Below, piece after piece: positions 1 to 7,792 of a stretch of 64,000 bases of DNA. The stretch covers positions 2,790,001 to 2,854,000 of the forward strand of contig AP025583.1 in NCBI GenBank assembly GCA_022846095.1, read 5' to 3'. The notes beneath the pieces are model-generated. The model searched no databases and had not been told where the DNA came from. It was given only the letters and a program-made list of their open reading frames with translations. The translations under genes were made by a program, and so were the position numbers. The stretch comes from Oscillospiraceae bacterium. Its GTDB lineage: Bacteria > Bacillota > Clostridia > Oscillospirales > Oscillospiraceae. Numbering within the stretch: the stretch's first letter is position 1; each line of letters opens with the position of its first letter.

Positions 1-85
1 CCTCTTCTGCACCATCGACGAGCTCTTCGCCGCCCGCTGCATCGACCTGGAGGCCGGGCAGTCCTACTGGAACGCCTACCCATAA
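1..85 (+). CDS. 3' end of an unidentified protein (partial)
   Basis: The window opens inside a reading frame that runs from base 2 to a TAA at 83-85 and encodes 27 residues ending in AGQSYWNAYP. A strong hairpin follows directly, as expected for the end of a real transcription unit. Too little remains to name a family. The codons are GC-rich like the neighbours. Confidence 0.6.
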   Translation, partial: LFCTIDELFAARCIDLEAGQSYWNAYP

Positions 86-90
86 GAAAA

Positions 91-125
91 AAACCGCCGC
101 CGGAGCACTCCGGCGGCGGTTTTTC
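91..125. terminator. Bidirectional intrinsic terminator
   Basis: A GC-rich inverted repeat (arms 94-105 and 108-119) is flanked by an A-run on the left and a T-run on the right. It can therefore stop transcription from both converging genes, the partial gene on the left and the CPBP protease gene on the right. Confidence 0.85.
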
Positions 126-130
126 ATAAA

Positions 131-1078
131 TCAGGTGGCGGCGATCACCACGACCACCTCGTAGATCACCACCAGGCAGAAGAGCACCATGCCCGGGTTT
201 TCAAAGAGCAGGCGCCACTTGCGCCCCTCGGAGTATTCACACGTCCCCCGCGCGGGGCGGACGTCCCGCCTGTAAGCGAAGAAAAACACGATGCCCAGCA
301 CCGTACCCCCCAGGGCGAAGGCCGCCAGGATTGCATCCCCCGCCTCCCCCAGCGGCTCCAGCAGCGGGAGCAGCCCGGCGGAGATGAAGTTGATCCCCGC
401 GTGGATCAGGACGGACTGCCACAGGCACCCGGTTTTGAGCACCAGCCACCCCAGCACCAGGCCGATGCCGAAGGCGTAGAACATCTGGGAGAAGTTCCCG
501 TGTATGAGGGCGAACATCAGCGCCGAGCCGATGAGCGCGAAGCGCTCCCCGTAGGGCCGCAGCCGGTCCAGCAGCAGGCGGCGGAACATGAGCTCCTCGA
601 AGAGGGGGGCCAGCACACACACCAGAATCAGGTTGAGCGCGACGGGGAAGTCCAGCAGGGTGTCCACCGGGTTTTCCACCGGGGAGCCCTTGATAAGGCC
701 GATCAGGCCGTTGAGCAGCAGCGAAATGATGTTCCCCACGTACAGCGCCGCCATGGAGACCAGGTAGAACTGCCCCAGCTTCAGTGGCCCGGCGGGCCGG
801 CGGGGCAGGGGCTCCGCCCTGGGGGAGCGCCGAATGATCACGGCAAAGAGCACGAAGCCCACCGCGTAGGAGGAGACCGCCGACATCACCCACAAAAACC
901 ACAGCTCGTTCAGCAGCTCCGGCCGCAGCAGCATGGCCGCCGCCACCGCCGCCACCTGCACCAGCAGCGACGAGACCACGTAGGCGAACAGGGCCCAGCC
1001 CACCCGGGAAAACCGCTCACTCTGTGCCCGCAGCGCCAGGCCCTCCGCCCGCCGCAGCGCCCTGTCCTCCCACTCCAT
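131..1078 (-). CDS. CPBP family intramembrane metalloprotease
   Basis: 315 residues, multi-spanning membrane protein of the CPBP (CAAX protease/bacteriocin-processing, Abi) family. The family signature is visible: an EExxxR motif (E161, E162, R166, in FEELMFRR), then FALIHGN with His193, and a later H-x3-N motif in the last third. These residues form the membrane-embedded metal site. Bacterial members process or protect against peptides, and the substrate here is unknown. The ATG at 1078 is preferred because a purine-rich site (AGAAGGGGG) precedes it; the open frame runs further upstream but lacks a ribosome site and would overlap the nrdJ promoter. Single-gene unit, divergent from nrdJ. Confidence 0.85.
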   Translation of the reverse strand: MEWEDRALRRAEGLALRAQSERFSRVGWALFAYVVSSLLVQVAAVAAAMLLRPELLNELWFLWVMSAVSSYAVGFVLFAVIIRRSPRAEPLPRRPAGPLKLGQFYLVSMAALYVGNIISLLLNGLIGLIKGSPVENPVDTLLDFPVALNLILVCVLAPLFEELMFRRLLLDRLRPYGERFALIGSALMFALIHGNFSQMFYAFGIGLVLGWLVLKTGCLWQSVLIHAGINFISAGLLPLLEPLGEAGDAILAAFALGGTVLGIVFFFAYRRDVRPARGTCEYSEGRKWRLLFENPGMVLFCLVVIYEVVVVIAAT

Positions 1079-1145
1079 GCCCCGCACCCCCTTCTCTTTG
1101 CGTCTATTATACCTTGTTTCTACGCGCGAAACAAGAAACAAGATA

Positions 1146-1173
1146 TTGACACCATGTTTTTCTATGGTACAAT
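1146..1173 (+). promoter_or_regulatory. Sigma-70 type promoter for nrdJ
   Basis: TTGACA at 1146-1151 and TACAAT at 1168-1173 with a 16-bp spacer, about 50 bp before the nrdJ start. No cobalamin riboswitch or NrdR-box pair was recognised in the short leader. Confidence 0.7.
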
Positions 1174-1223
1174 ATATAGCGTGCCTGAAACCAACTCTGA
1201 GGAATGAGAGAGGACGATATAAG

Positions 1224-3554
1224 ATGCCTATCAGTGAGAATGCAAAGGCCGTTCTGGAGAAGCGGTACCTGATCCGCAACGAGAAGGGGGAGACCACCGA
1301 GACGGTGGACGGCCTGTTCCACCGGGTGGCGGATTCCATCGCCGCGGCGGACAAGCGCTACGACCCCAAGGCCGACGTGAAGGCCACGGCGGAGGCCTTT
1401 TACAGCCTGATGACCAATCTGGAGTTTTTGCCCAACTCCCCCACCCTGATGAACGCCGGGCGGCCCCTGGGCCAGCTCTCGGCCTGCTTCGTGCTGCCGG
1501 TGGCCGACTCCATGGAGGAGATCTTCGACGCCATCAAGAACGCCGCGCTAATCCACAAGTCGGGCGGCGGCACCGGCTTCTCCTTCTCCCGCCTGCGGGC
1601 CAAGGGCTCCACGGTGAACTCCACCGGCGGCGTAGCCTCGGGGCCCATCTCCTTCATGAAGGTTTTTAACGCCGCCACCGAGGCGGTGAAGCAGGGCGGC
1701 ACCCGCCGGGGGGCCAATATGGGCATACTGCGGGTGGACCACCCCGACATCATGGAGTTTATCACCTGCAAGAACAACCTGAGCGAGATCACCAACTTTA
1801 ACATCTCCGTGGGCATCACCGAGGCCTTTATGGAGGCGGTGGAGGCCGGGGGCGCGTACGAGCTGGTGGACCCCGCCACGAAGCAGGTCACCGGACGGCT
1901 TGACGCCCGGCAGGTGTTCGACACCATCGTGGGCTCCGCCTGGCAGACCGGCGAGCCCGGCATCATCTTCCTGGACCGGCTCAACCGGGACAACCCCTGC
2001 CCCGGCGAGGGGGAGATCGAGAGCACCAACCCCTGCGGCGAGCAGCCCCTGCTGCCCTACGAGGCCTGCAACCTGGGCTCCATCAACCTGGTGGCCCATC
2101 TCAAGCAGGAGGGGGGCCGCCCCGTTCTGGACGAGGACAAGCTCTCCGCCACCATCCGCACCGCCGTCCACTTCCTAGACAACGTCATCGACGTGAACAA
2201 GTACCCCCTGCCCGAGATCGACAAGATGACCAGGGCCACCCGCAAGATCGGCCTGGGGGTCATGGGCTTCGCGGACATGCTGCTGCTGATGGGCGTGCCC
2301 TACAACTCGGAGGAGGGCGTGGCCATGGCCCGCCGGGTGATGGAGCTGGTGCAGACCGTCGGGCACCGGGCCAGCGAGGCGCTGGCCCAGGTGCGCGGGC
2401 CCTTCCCCCTCTTCGCCGAGAGCCTCTATAAGGACGCAGCGCCCCTGCGCAACGCCACCGTTACCACCATCGCCCCCACCGGCACCCTGTCCATCATCGC
2501 CGGGGTGTCCTCCGGGGTGGAGCCCGTCTTTGCCTACGCCTACATCCGCAACGTCATGGACAACACCCACCTCATCGAGACCAACCAGATCCTCAAGGAC
2601 ACGCTGATGGAGCGGGGCATCTACTCCGAGGCCCTGATGGAGCAGATCGTGGAGCACGGCACCCTGGCCCACGTGGAGGGGATTCCCGCCGACCTGAAGC
2701 AGGTCTTTGTCTGCGCCCACGACGTGTCCCCCATCTGGCACGTAAAGATGCAGGCCGCCTTCCAGGAGTTCACCGACAACGCCGTGTCCAAGACGGTGAA
2801 CTTCCCCCACGAGGCCACCCGCGAGGAGGTGGCCGAGGTCTACCGCCTGGCCTACACCCTGGGGTGCAAGGGCACCACCATCTACCGGGACGGCAGCCGC
2901 AACGAGCAGGTGCTCAACATCGGCAAGGTCAACGACGGCAAAGAGCAGGCCCCCGCCGCCCCCGTGGACCCCATCGAGGCCATCGCCGACTCCGACTGCG
3001 ACAGCCGGGCCTGCCTGCTGCGCAACGGCGCCATCAAGCCCCGGGCCCGCCCCGCCGTCACCATGGGGTACACCGAGAAGGTGCAGATCGGCTGCGGGAA
3101 CCTGTATATCACCGTCAATTACGACGAGCAGGGCGTGTGCGAGGTGTTCACCAACACCGGCCGCGCCGGGGGCTGCCCCTCCCAGTCGGAGGCCACCGCC
3201 CGGCTGGTCTCCATCGCCCTGCGGGCCGGGGTGGACAGCGACGAGCTGATCCGCCAGCTCAAGGGCATCCGCTGCCCCTCCTGCCTGCGGCAGAAGGGGG
3301 TGCCGGTGACCTCCTGCCCCGACGCCATCGCCAAGGCCATCTCCAAGGTGATGAAGGCCTCCCAGGGCGGGGGCGGCGGCCAGATCCCCCCCTGCCCGCC
3401 CCCCATGGCCGCCGCGACCCCCGCTATCCCCCGTCCGGGCATGACCCCCGCCGAGGCCAAGCTGGCCAAGTACTGCCCCGAGTGCGGCGCGGTGCTGGAG
3501 CACGAGGGCGGCTGCGTCACCTGCCGCGACTGCGGATACAGCAAGTGCGGATAG
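1224..3554 (+). CDS. nrdJ: Adenosylcobalamin-dependent ribonucleoside-diphosphate reductase (class II)
   Basis: 776 residues. Reduces ribonucleotides to deoxyribonucleotides using a cobalamin-generated thiyl radical and needs neither oxygen nor a separate radical subunit. The sequence shows the N-terminal NSPTLMNAG block, the KSGGGTGFSFSRLR segment, the catalytic STNPCGEQ loop near residue 270, the APTGTLS region, and a C-terminal zinc-ribbon-like tail (CPECG...CRDCGYSKCG) typical of NrdJ. The start at 1224 follows GAGAGAGGA. Monocistronic between its own promoter and a strong terminator at 3600-3637. This is the only dNTP-synthesis gene in the window and implies B12 uptake or synthesis elsewhere. 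Confidence 0.95.
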   Translation: MPISENAKAVLEKRYLIRNEKGETTETVDGLFHRVADSIAAADKRYDPKADVKATAEAFYSLMTNLEFLPNSPTLMNAGRPLGQLSACFVLPVADSMEEIFDAIKNAALIHKSGGGTGFSFSRLRAKGSTVNSTGGVASGPISFMKVFNAATEAVKQGGTRRGANMGILRVDHPDIMEFITCKNNLSEITNFNISVGITEAFMEAVEAGGAYELVDPATKQVTGRLDARQVFDTIVGSAWQTGEPGIIFLDRLNRDNPCPGEGEIESTNPCGEQPLLPYEACNLGSINLVAHLKQEGGRPVLDEDKLSATIRTAVHFLDNVIDVNKYPLPEIDKMTRATRKIGLGVMGFADMLLLMGVPYNSEEGVAMARRVMELVQTVGHRASEALAQVRGPFPLFAESLYKDAAPLRNATVTTIAPTGTLSIIAGVSSGVEPVFAYAYIRNVMDNTHLIETNQILKDTLMERGIYSEALMEQIVEHGTLAHVEGIPADLKQVFVCAHDVSPIWHVKMQAAFQEFTDNAVSKTVNFPHEATREEVAEVYRLAYTLGCKGTTIYRDGSRNEQVLNIGKVNDGKEQAPAAPVDPIEAIADSDCDSRACLLRNGAIKPRARPAVTMGYTEKVQIGCGNLYITVNYDEQGVCEVFTNTGRAGGCPSQSEATARLVSIALRAGVDSDELIRQLKGIRCPSCLRQKGVPVTSCPDAIAKAISKVMKASQGGGGGQIPPCPPPMAAATPAIPRPGMTPAEAKLAKYCPECGAVLEHEGGCVTCRDCGYSKCG

Positions 3555-3599
3555 CCGGCGCTCATCGCTCATAGGGGGTATCCAATACCCCCTATGTAC

Positions 3600-3637
3600 A
3601 AAAAGAGGAACCAGTCTGCGGACTGGTTCCTCTTTTT
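3600..3637. terminator. Intrinsic terminator after nrdJ
   Basis: Perfect 12-bp stem (GAGGAACCAGTC / GACTGGTTCCTC) with a 4-base loop, A-run before and T-run after. Confidence 0.9.
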
Positions 3638-3676
3638 GATACCCCCGGTTTCGCGCCCCGCGGCGCGGGTAGGCGT

Positions 3677-3815
3677 GTTTTTCGGGGGAGTGAATCCCCC
3701 GAAAAACGAATTCCAATTTATTTCGCCTGCGGCGAAACCCTGCGGGGCCCTCTGCCTCCCCTATGAGGGGAGGTGCCCCAGTGCGCACACTGGGGCGGAG
3801 GGGTCCGGCGCCGGT
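3677..3815. repeat. Cluster of intergenic palindromes
   Basis: The gap 3638-3844 has no gene. It carries consecutive inverted repeats: 3677-3707 (GTTTTTCGGGGG arm), 3721-3737 (TTTCGCC/GGCGAAA), a CTCCCC/GGGGAG hairpin near 3755-3772, and GCCCCAGTG/CACTGGGGC at about 3775-3796 ending in GGAGGGGTC. A related CTCCCCTATAGGGGGAGG block sits at 29412-29440, so part of this is a dispersed repeat. Function unknown. Confidence 0.6.
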
Positions 3816-3844
3816 CAGTCTGGCGAATTTTGTCGAATTTTTCC

Positions 3845-3873
3845 TTGACTTCGGTGCTACATAAGTATATGCT
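3845..3873 (+). promoter_or_regulatory. Promoter of the small accessory genes
   Basis: TTGACT (3845-3850), 17-bp spacer, TATGCT (3868-3873). It is followed by an ideal ribosome site AAGGAGG at 3891-3897. Confidence 0.6.
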
Positions 3874-3921
3874 TTAGGTGGTCCCTATCTAAGGAGGTGA
3901 TTATGAGTGGGGGCAAAAAAA

Positions 3922-4086
3922 ATGGGCCGCCCTACAGACAATCCGAAACCTTACCATATGACGGTGAAATACGACGAGGACTGCAAGGAAATTCTTGAGC
4001 GTTACAGCGCGCAAGAGGGTATTACCCGTGGGGAAGCGGCAAGGCGTGGGATTAAGAAGCTGCGGGACGACCTCAAAACAAAATAG
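3922..4086 (+). CDS. Small ribbon-helix-helix (CopG-like) protein
   Basis: 54 residues starting MGRPTDNPKPYHMTVKY and continuing with a helix-turn-helix-length stretch (GITRGEAARRGIKKL). It resembles the many small MGRP-type RHH DNA-binding proteins carried by clostridial mobile elements. The ribosome site AAGGAGG at 3891-3897 is placed for an ATG at 3903, which reads MSGGKKN and lies in another frame. The two starts are separated by a run of eight A (3915-3922); with seven A the upstream start would read in frame as MSGGKK-MGRP. Either the true start is 3922, or slippage or an indel on the A-run is involved. The family call rests on pattern only. Confidence 0.6.
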   Translation: MGRPTDNPKPYHMTVKYDEDCKEILERYSAQEGITRGEAARRGIKKLRDDLKTK

Positions 4087-4164
4087 CAGGGGCGGCGCCC
4101 TCCCTCAAAAGAAAACGCCGCCCCCAACACGCCGACATCCCACGAAAGGAGGTACAGCGTAAAT

Positions 4165-4215
4165 ATGATACCATACGCCGCGCCTCCTTTCAAGGCATTG
4201 TTGGCACAACAATGA
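4165..4215 (+). CDS. Possible 16-residue leader ORF
   Basis: AAAGGAGG (4145-4152) precedes an ATG at 4165 with a rather long 12-base gap. The frame encodes 16 residues (MIPYAAPPFKALLAQQ) and ends 15 bases before the DUF6809 gene, so it could translationally couple that gene. No homologue is recognised and it may be fortuitous. Confidence 0.25.
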   Translation: MIPYAAPPFKALLAQQ

Positions 4216-4230
4216 AAGGGGTATCAAACC

Positions 4231-4530
4231 ATGCCGAGTATTTTAGAGGAGTTCGCCTATGGAAACCTGTCGCCCGAAGCGCCGTGCTTCAAGCGGGATC
4301 CCGCCTATGGCAGGGCGGTGGAATGTGTGGAAGGCAGCGGGCGGAAATTGTTGGAGCGGCTGGGCGCGGAGGACAAGAAGGTGTTCCAGGCCTATGCCGA
4401 CATGCAGGACGAGTTAAACCGGCTGACCGCTGTGAACAACCTGATTTACGGCTTCAAGCTGGGCCTGCTCATGACGGCGGAGTCGTTCCTCGGGATGGAG
4501 GAACTGTATCTCAGCGGGGACAACCTATAG
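4231..4530 (+). CDS. DUF6809 family small protein
   Basis: 99 residues beginning MPSILEEFAYGNLSPE, matching the layout of the DUF6809 small proteins common in clostridial accessory regions: an N-terminal LEEF.YGN block, a central helical region (KKVFQAYADMQDELNRLTAVNNLIYGF split by a short turn) and an FxLG-type C-terminal helix. Function is unknown. AAAGGGGT at 4214-4221 serves as ribosome site. It lies with the RHH gene in a patch of slightly lower GC, which hints at acquisition with a mobile element, but no integrase is present. Confidence 0.65.
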   Translation: MPSILEEFAYGNLSPEAPCFKRDPAYGRAVECVEGSGRKLLERLGAEDKKVFQAYADMQDELNRLTAVNNLIYGFKLGLLMTAESFLGMEELYLSGDNL

Positions 4531-4555
4531 AGCGGCGGGGGCAAGCCCCCGCCCT

Positions 4556-4640
4556 ACGTCATTGCGAGGGCCGCAGGAGCGTGGCAATCCGTCCCATCCC
4601 CGTACCGTAGGGGCCGATGCCCACATCGGCCCGCCCCTCC
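4556..4640. repeat. Fragment of the dispersed intergenic element
   Basis: CATTGCGAGG...GTGGCAATCC followed by the palindrome GGGCCGATG...CATCGGCCC (4611-4632). Both are modules of the larger element described at 23171-23621. Confidence 0.65.
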
Positions 4641-4665
4641 TGCGTCATACCCGCCTAAATTGCAG

Positions 4666-4697
4666 TAAGGCGCGGCCCCATCCGGGGCCGCGCCTTA
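4666..4697 (-). terminator. Terminator of the trpXYZ-like operon
   Basis: 14-bp perfect stem (4666-4679 / 4684-4697) just downstream of the ATPase stop on the minus strand. The adjoining T-run is weak. Confidence 0.65.
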
Positions 4698-4708
4698 CCG
4701 ATCGTCTC

Positions 4709-5506
4709 TTATTTGGACAGCAGCAGCTTGTCGTCCGCCTCGTCGGAGCCGGAGACCTTCTCGAACTGCTCCAGCAGGGCCTCCACGGTGAGGTTCTTCT
4801 TCTCCTCCCCCGCCACGTCGATGACGATGTGCCCGTCGTACATCATCACCAGGCGGTTGCCGTGGGCGATGGCGTCGCGCATATTGTGGGTGATCATCAG
4901 GGTGGTCAGCTTATCCCGCTGCACCAGCCGCTCGGTGGCGTCCAGCACCTTGGCCGCCGTCTTGGGATCCAGGGCGGCGGTGTGCTCGTCCAGCAGCAGC
5001 AGCTTGGGCTTTTTCAGGGTGGCCATCAGCAGGGTGAGGGCCTGCCGCTGGCCGCCGGAGAGCAGGCCCACCTTGGAGGTCAGGCGGCTCTCCAGCCCCA
5101 GGTCCAGGGTGGCGAGCAGCTCCCTGTACCGCTCCCGCTCGGCCTTGGTGATACCCCACCGCAGGCCCCGGCGCTGCCCCCGGCGCAGGGCCAGGGCCAG
5201 GTTCTCCTCGATGCCCATGTCGGCGGCGGTGCCCATCATGGGGTCCTGGAACACGCGGCCGATGAACCTGGCCCGCTTGTGCTCGGGCAGGCGGGTCACC
5301 TCCTTGCCGTCGATGACGATGCTGCCCGAATCCACCGGGTACACGCCCGCCACCGCGTTGAGCATGGTGGACTTGCCCGCGCCGTTGCCGCCGATGACGG
5401 TGACGAAGTCCCCGTCCTTCAGGGTCAGGTTCAGGCCGTTGAGGGCCACCTTCTCGTTGACGGTGCCCGCGTTAAAGGTCTTGCAGACCCCTCTGATCTC
5501 AAGCAT
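4709..5506 (-). CDS. ABC transporter ATPase of a TrpXYZ-type (probable tryptophan) importer
   Basis: 265 residues. Energises the importer formed with the two upstream genes. Walker A is GGNGAGKST (about residue 39), the signature is LSGGQRQ, Walker B is LLLLDEHTAAL, and the switch His is in MITHNMRDA. The Q-loop reads VFQDP. It overlaps the permease gene by 8 bases, indicating translational coupling. The family is the ATPase partner of PF04392 binding proteins, for which tryptophan/tyrosine has been the predicted substrate in Firmicutes. Substrate assignment is supported here only by family and by a promoter motif shared with aroF. Confidence 0.85.
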   Translation of the reverse strand: MLEIRGVCKTFNAGTVNEKVALNGLNLTLKDGDFVTVIGGNGAGKSTMLNAVAGVYPVDSGSIVIDGKEVTRLPEHKRARFIGRVFQDPMMGTAADMGIEENLALALRRGQRRGLRWGITKAERERYRELLATLDLGLESRLTSKVGLLSGGQRQALTLLMATLKKPKLLLLDEHTAALDPKTAAKVLDATERLVQRDKLTTLMITHNMRDAIAHGNRLVMMYDGHIVIDVAGEEKKNLTVEALLEQFEKVSGSDEADDKLLLSK

Positions 5507-6446
5507 GGGCCTTCCCTCCCCTCTTCACGCGCTTGGAAAAGTACTTGCCCTTCCAGTAGGGCATGGCCAGGAAGACCGCCACCACCAGCGCGGACAGGAG
5601 CTTGAGGTAGTTGGAGTCCAGGCCCAGCCACAGCACCACCTGGATGACCACGTAGTAGACGATGGCGCCGATGGCCACGCCCAGCAGGCGCAGGGCGAAA
5701 TTGCGGAAAATCCGGCTGAACAGCACGTCCCCGATGATGACGGCGGCCAGGCCGATGACGATGGCGCCCCGGCCCATGTTGATGTCGGAGAAGCCCTGGT
5801 ACTGGGCCAGCAGGGCCCCTGCCAGGGCCACCAGCCCGTTGGAGAGCATCAGGCCCAGCACCTTATTGAAGTTGGTGTTGATGCCCTGGGCCCGGGCCAT
5901 GTTCAGGTTGGCGCCGGTGGCCCGCAGGGAGCAGCCCTGCTCGGTGCCGAAGAACCAGTACAGCAGGGCGATGATCACCACCACAAAGAGCCCCACCACC
6001 AGGATGGGGGACTGCCAGAAGGGCCGGTCGCCCTTGAGCACCTCCTGGAGGTAGCGCAGGGAGACCAGCAGGTCGTAATTGTTCACGCTGATGGACTGGT
6101 TGGCCTTGCCCATGATGGCCAGGTTCACCGACCAGAGCCCCAGCTGGGTGAGGATGCCGGCCAGGATGGCCGGGATGCCGCAGAAGGTATGGAAAAACCC
6201 GGTGGCCATGCCGGTGAGCAGCCCCGCCAGGAACGCGCACAGCAGCGCCACCCAGACGTTGCACCCGGCCATCATCAGCATGACGCACACCGCGCCGCCG
6301 GTGCAGAAGGAGCCGTCCACCGTCAGGTCGGCCACGTCCAGGATTTTATAGGTGATGTACACACCGATTGCCATGATGCCCCAGATAAGCCCCTGGGACA
6401 CGGCGCCGGGCATGGAGCCCAGCAAGTCAAGCGGATTCACGTTCAT
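5499..6446 (-). CDS. ABC transporter permease of a TrpXYZ-type importer
   Basis: 315 residues with about nine hydrophobic segments, organised like the ribose/branched-chain permease superfamily (MNVNPLDLLGSMPGAVSQGLIWGIMA opens the first span after a short cytoplasmic start; the two halves are written here as one chain only for orientation). A GANLNMARAQGI block corresponds to the coupling loop. It sits 89 bases after the binding-protein gene, with a hairpin in that gap, and overlaps the ATPase gene. The C-terminus is basic and cytoplasmic. Confidence 0.85.
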   Translation of the reverse strand: MNVNPLDLLGSMPGAVSQGLIWGIMAIGVYITYKILDVADLTVDGSFCTGGAVCVMLMMAGCNVWVALLCAFLAGLLTGMATGFFHTFCGIPAILAGILTQLGLWSVNLAIMGKANQSISVNNYDLLVSLRYLQEVLKGDRPFWQSPILVVGLFVVVIIALLYWFFGTEQGCSLRATGANLNMARAQGINTNFNKVLGLMLSNGLVALAGALLAQYQGFSDINMGRGAIVIGLAAVIIGDVLFSRIFRNFALRLLGVAIGAIVYYVVIQVVLWLGLDSNYLKLLSALVVAVFLAMPYWKGKYFSKRVKRGGKAHA

Positions 6447-6483
6447 TCCCCCAAAAGTATAGAATCGTCAAAAGTATAGCAGA

Positions 6484-6520
6484 AAAAGGCGTGAAAGGGA
6501 AGCCCTTTCACGCCTTTCTT
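6484..6520 (-). terminator. Hairpin between binding-protein and permease genes
   Basis: Stem AAAGGCGTGAAAGGG / CCCTTTCACGCCTTT, followed on the minus strand by T-rich sequence. A partial terminator or mRNA-stabilising stem here would give more binding protein than permease and ATPase, as is usual for ABC importers. Confidence 0.75.
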
Positions 6521-6535
6521 CAATTTTCCTTACGG

Positions 6536-7576
6536 TTAGCCGATGGCGGTGTAGCCCTCGGGCACGGTGATCCCCAGCGCGTCGCAGATGGTGGGGTTGT
6601 ACATCTTGGTGAAGTTGGGGGCGTACTCGATGGGCATGGTGGACACGTCCGCCTCGCCGGTGAGGATTTTCACGGCCATCTCGCCGGTGGCCCGGCCCAG
6701 GTCGGTGTAGTCGATGGACAGGGTGGCCACGCCGCAGCCGGCGCAGATGCCCTGCTCGCCCGCGATGACGGGCACCCCGGCGGGCTGGCAGATGTTGTCG
6801 ATGATGCCGGTGTTGGAGGCCACGGTGTTGTCGGTGGGCACGTAGATCACGTCGCTGGCGCCCACGGCGGTGGTGGCCACGGAGGACAGGTCGTTGGAGT
6901 CGGAGAAGGGGTAGAGCTCACAGGTGTAGCCCAGGGCCTCCAGCTCGGCCTTCACGGTGTCCACCTGGTACTGGGAGTTGGCCTCGGCGGAGCAGTAGAT
7001 GAGGCCCACGTTCTTGGCGTCGGGGAAGAGCTCCTTGAGCATGGCGGCCTGGTCGGCCAGGGGGGCCAGGTCGGAGGTGCCGGAGATGTTGCCGCCCACG
7101 GTGCCGTTGAAATCCTTCAGGTCCAGGGCCACGCCGTACTCGGTGATGGAGGTGCCCAGCACGGGGATCTCGGCGGTGGCGGCGTAGGCGGCCTGGAGGG
7201 AGGCGGTGGCGTTGGCCAGGATCAGATCCACGTTGGAGGAGACGAAGCCGTTGATGATGGTGGCGCAGGTGGCGGGGTCGCCCTGGGCGTTCTGCTCCTT
7301 GAACTCCACCCTGTCGCCCAGCTTCTCGGTGAGCACGTCCTTGAAGCCCTGGGTGGCGGCGTCTAGCGCCTCGTGCTGGACCAGCTGGCAGATGCCGACC
7401 ACGTACTTGCCGCTTCCGCCCTCGGGGGCGGGCGCGGCGGACTGGGCCTCAGGCGCGGCGGACTGGGGCGCGGGGGTGGGGGTCGCGGAGGTGCCGGCGC
7501 CGCCGGAGCAGGCGGCCAGGGACAGGAGCAGCGCGGCGGACAGGGCCGCGGCGGTCAGCTTGGACAGTTTCTTCAT
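6536..7576 (-). CDS. ABC transporter substrate-binding lipoprotein, TrpX-type (PF04392-like)
   Basis: 346 residues. The N-terminus is a lipoprotein signal (MKKLSKLTAAALSAALLLS followed by the lipobox LAAC-S), then a Thr/Pro/Ala linker and a two-lobed binding domain with the typical VVGICQLVQHEALDAATQGF opening and the CSAEANS and PTDNTVASN motifs. The ATG at 7576 is chosen because GGAGGAG lies 6 bases upstream; an earlier in-frame ATG would sit on that site. First gene of the leftward operon, with a consensus promoter and a putative operator in the leader. Tryptophan is the family-level guess. Confidence 0.85.
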   Translation of the reverse strand: MKKLSKLTAAALSAALLLSLAACSGGAGTSATPTPAPQSAAPEAQSAAPAPEGGSGKYVVGICQLVQHEALDAATQGFKDVLTEKLGDRVEFKEQNAQGDPATCATIINGFVSSNVDLILANATASLQAAYAATAEIPVLGTSITEYGVALDLKDFNGTVGGNISGTSDLAPLADQAAMLKELFPDAKNVGLIYCSAEANSQYQVDTVKAELEALGYTCELYPFSDSNDLSSVATTAVGASDVIYVPTDNTVASNTGIIDNICQPAGVPVIAGEQGICAGCGVATLSIDYTDLGRATGEMAVKILTGEADVSTMPIEYAPNFTKMYNPTICDALGITVPEGYTAIG

Positions 7577-7608
7577 TGTTTTCTCCTCCAATTTTGTGCG
7601 CTCTGGTT

Positions 7609-7633
7609 ACTTTAGCGCTTTTAGGTGCTAAAG
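7609..7633. promoter_or_regulatory. Putative aromatic-amino-acid operator in the trpX leader
   Basis: ACTTTAGCGCTTTTAGG followed by TGCTAAAG, containing an inverted repeat CTTTAGC (7610-7616) / GCTAAAG (7627-7633). 21 of 25 positions match the sequence overlapping the aroF promoter at 55252-55276. It lies just downstream of the transcription start, a repressor position. Confidence 0.55.
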
Positions 7634-7645
7634 AAGGTTGTGCTT

Positions 7646-7674
7646 ATTATAGTCACCCACGCGCCAATTGTCAA
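7646..7674 (-). promoter_or_regulatory. Consensus promoter of the trpX operon
   Basis: On the minus strand TTGACA, 17-bp spacer, TATAAT: a perfect sigma-70 type promoter. No T-box is visible in the leader. Confidence 0.85.
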
Positions 7675-7729
7675 CCTAAAATTTAAGAGAATCTTCACTC
7701 CTTCCCCCCCGCCGGATGCCGCTTTTCCA

Positions 7730-7758
7730 TAGACTTTTCAGGATACCTATGGTAGAAT
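7730..7758 (+). promoter_or_regulatory. Promoter for the tagA-like/tmk gene group
   Basis: TAGACT, 17-bp spacer, TAGAAT, about 35 bp before the glycosyltransferase start and divergent from the trpX promoter. Confidence 0.5.
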
Positions 7759-7792
7759 ACCTTGTAATTATGGTTAGAATCCTTTGGAGGTC

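Noticed and set aside
1080-1223. Cobalamin riboswitch ahead of nrdJ
   Set aside because: The leader after the promoter is only about 40 bases and has no B12-box-like sequence.
3652-3815. CRISPR array or tandem repeat
   Set aside because: The units are different palindromes without regular spacers; no array was found anywhere in the window.
4212-4610. 132-codon frame starting at ATG 4212
   Set aside because: It overlaps the better-supported DUF6809 gene and runs into repeat sequence; its composition is shadow-like.
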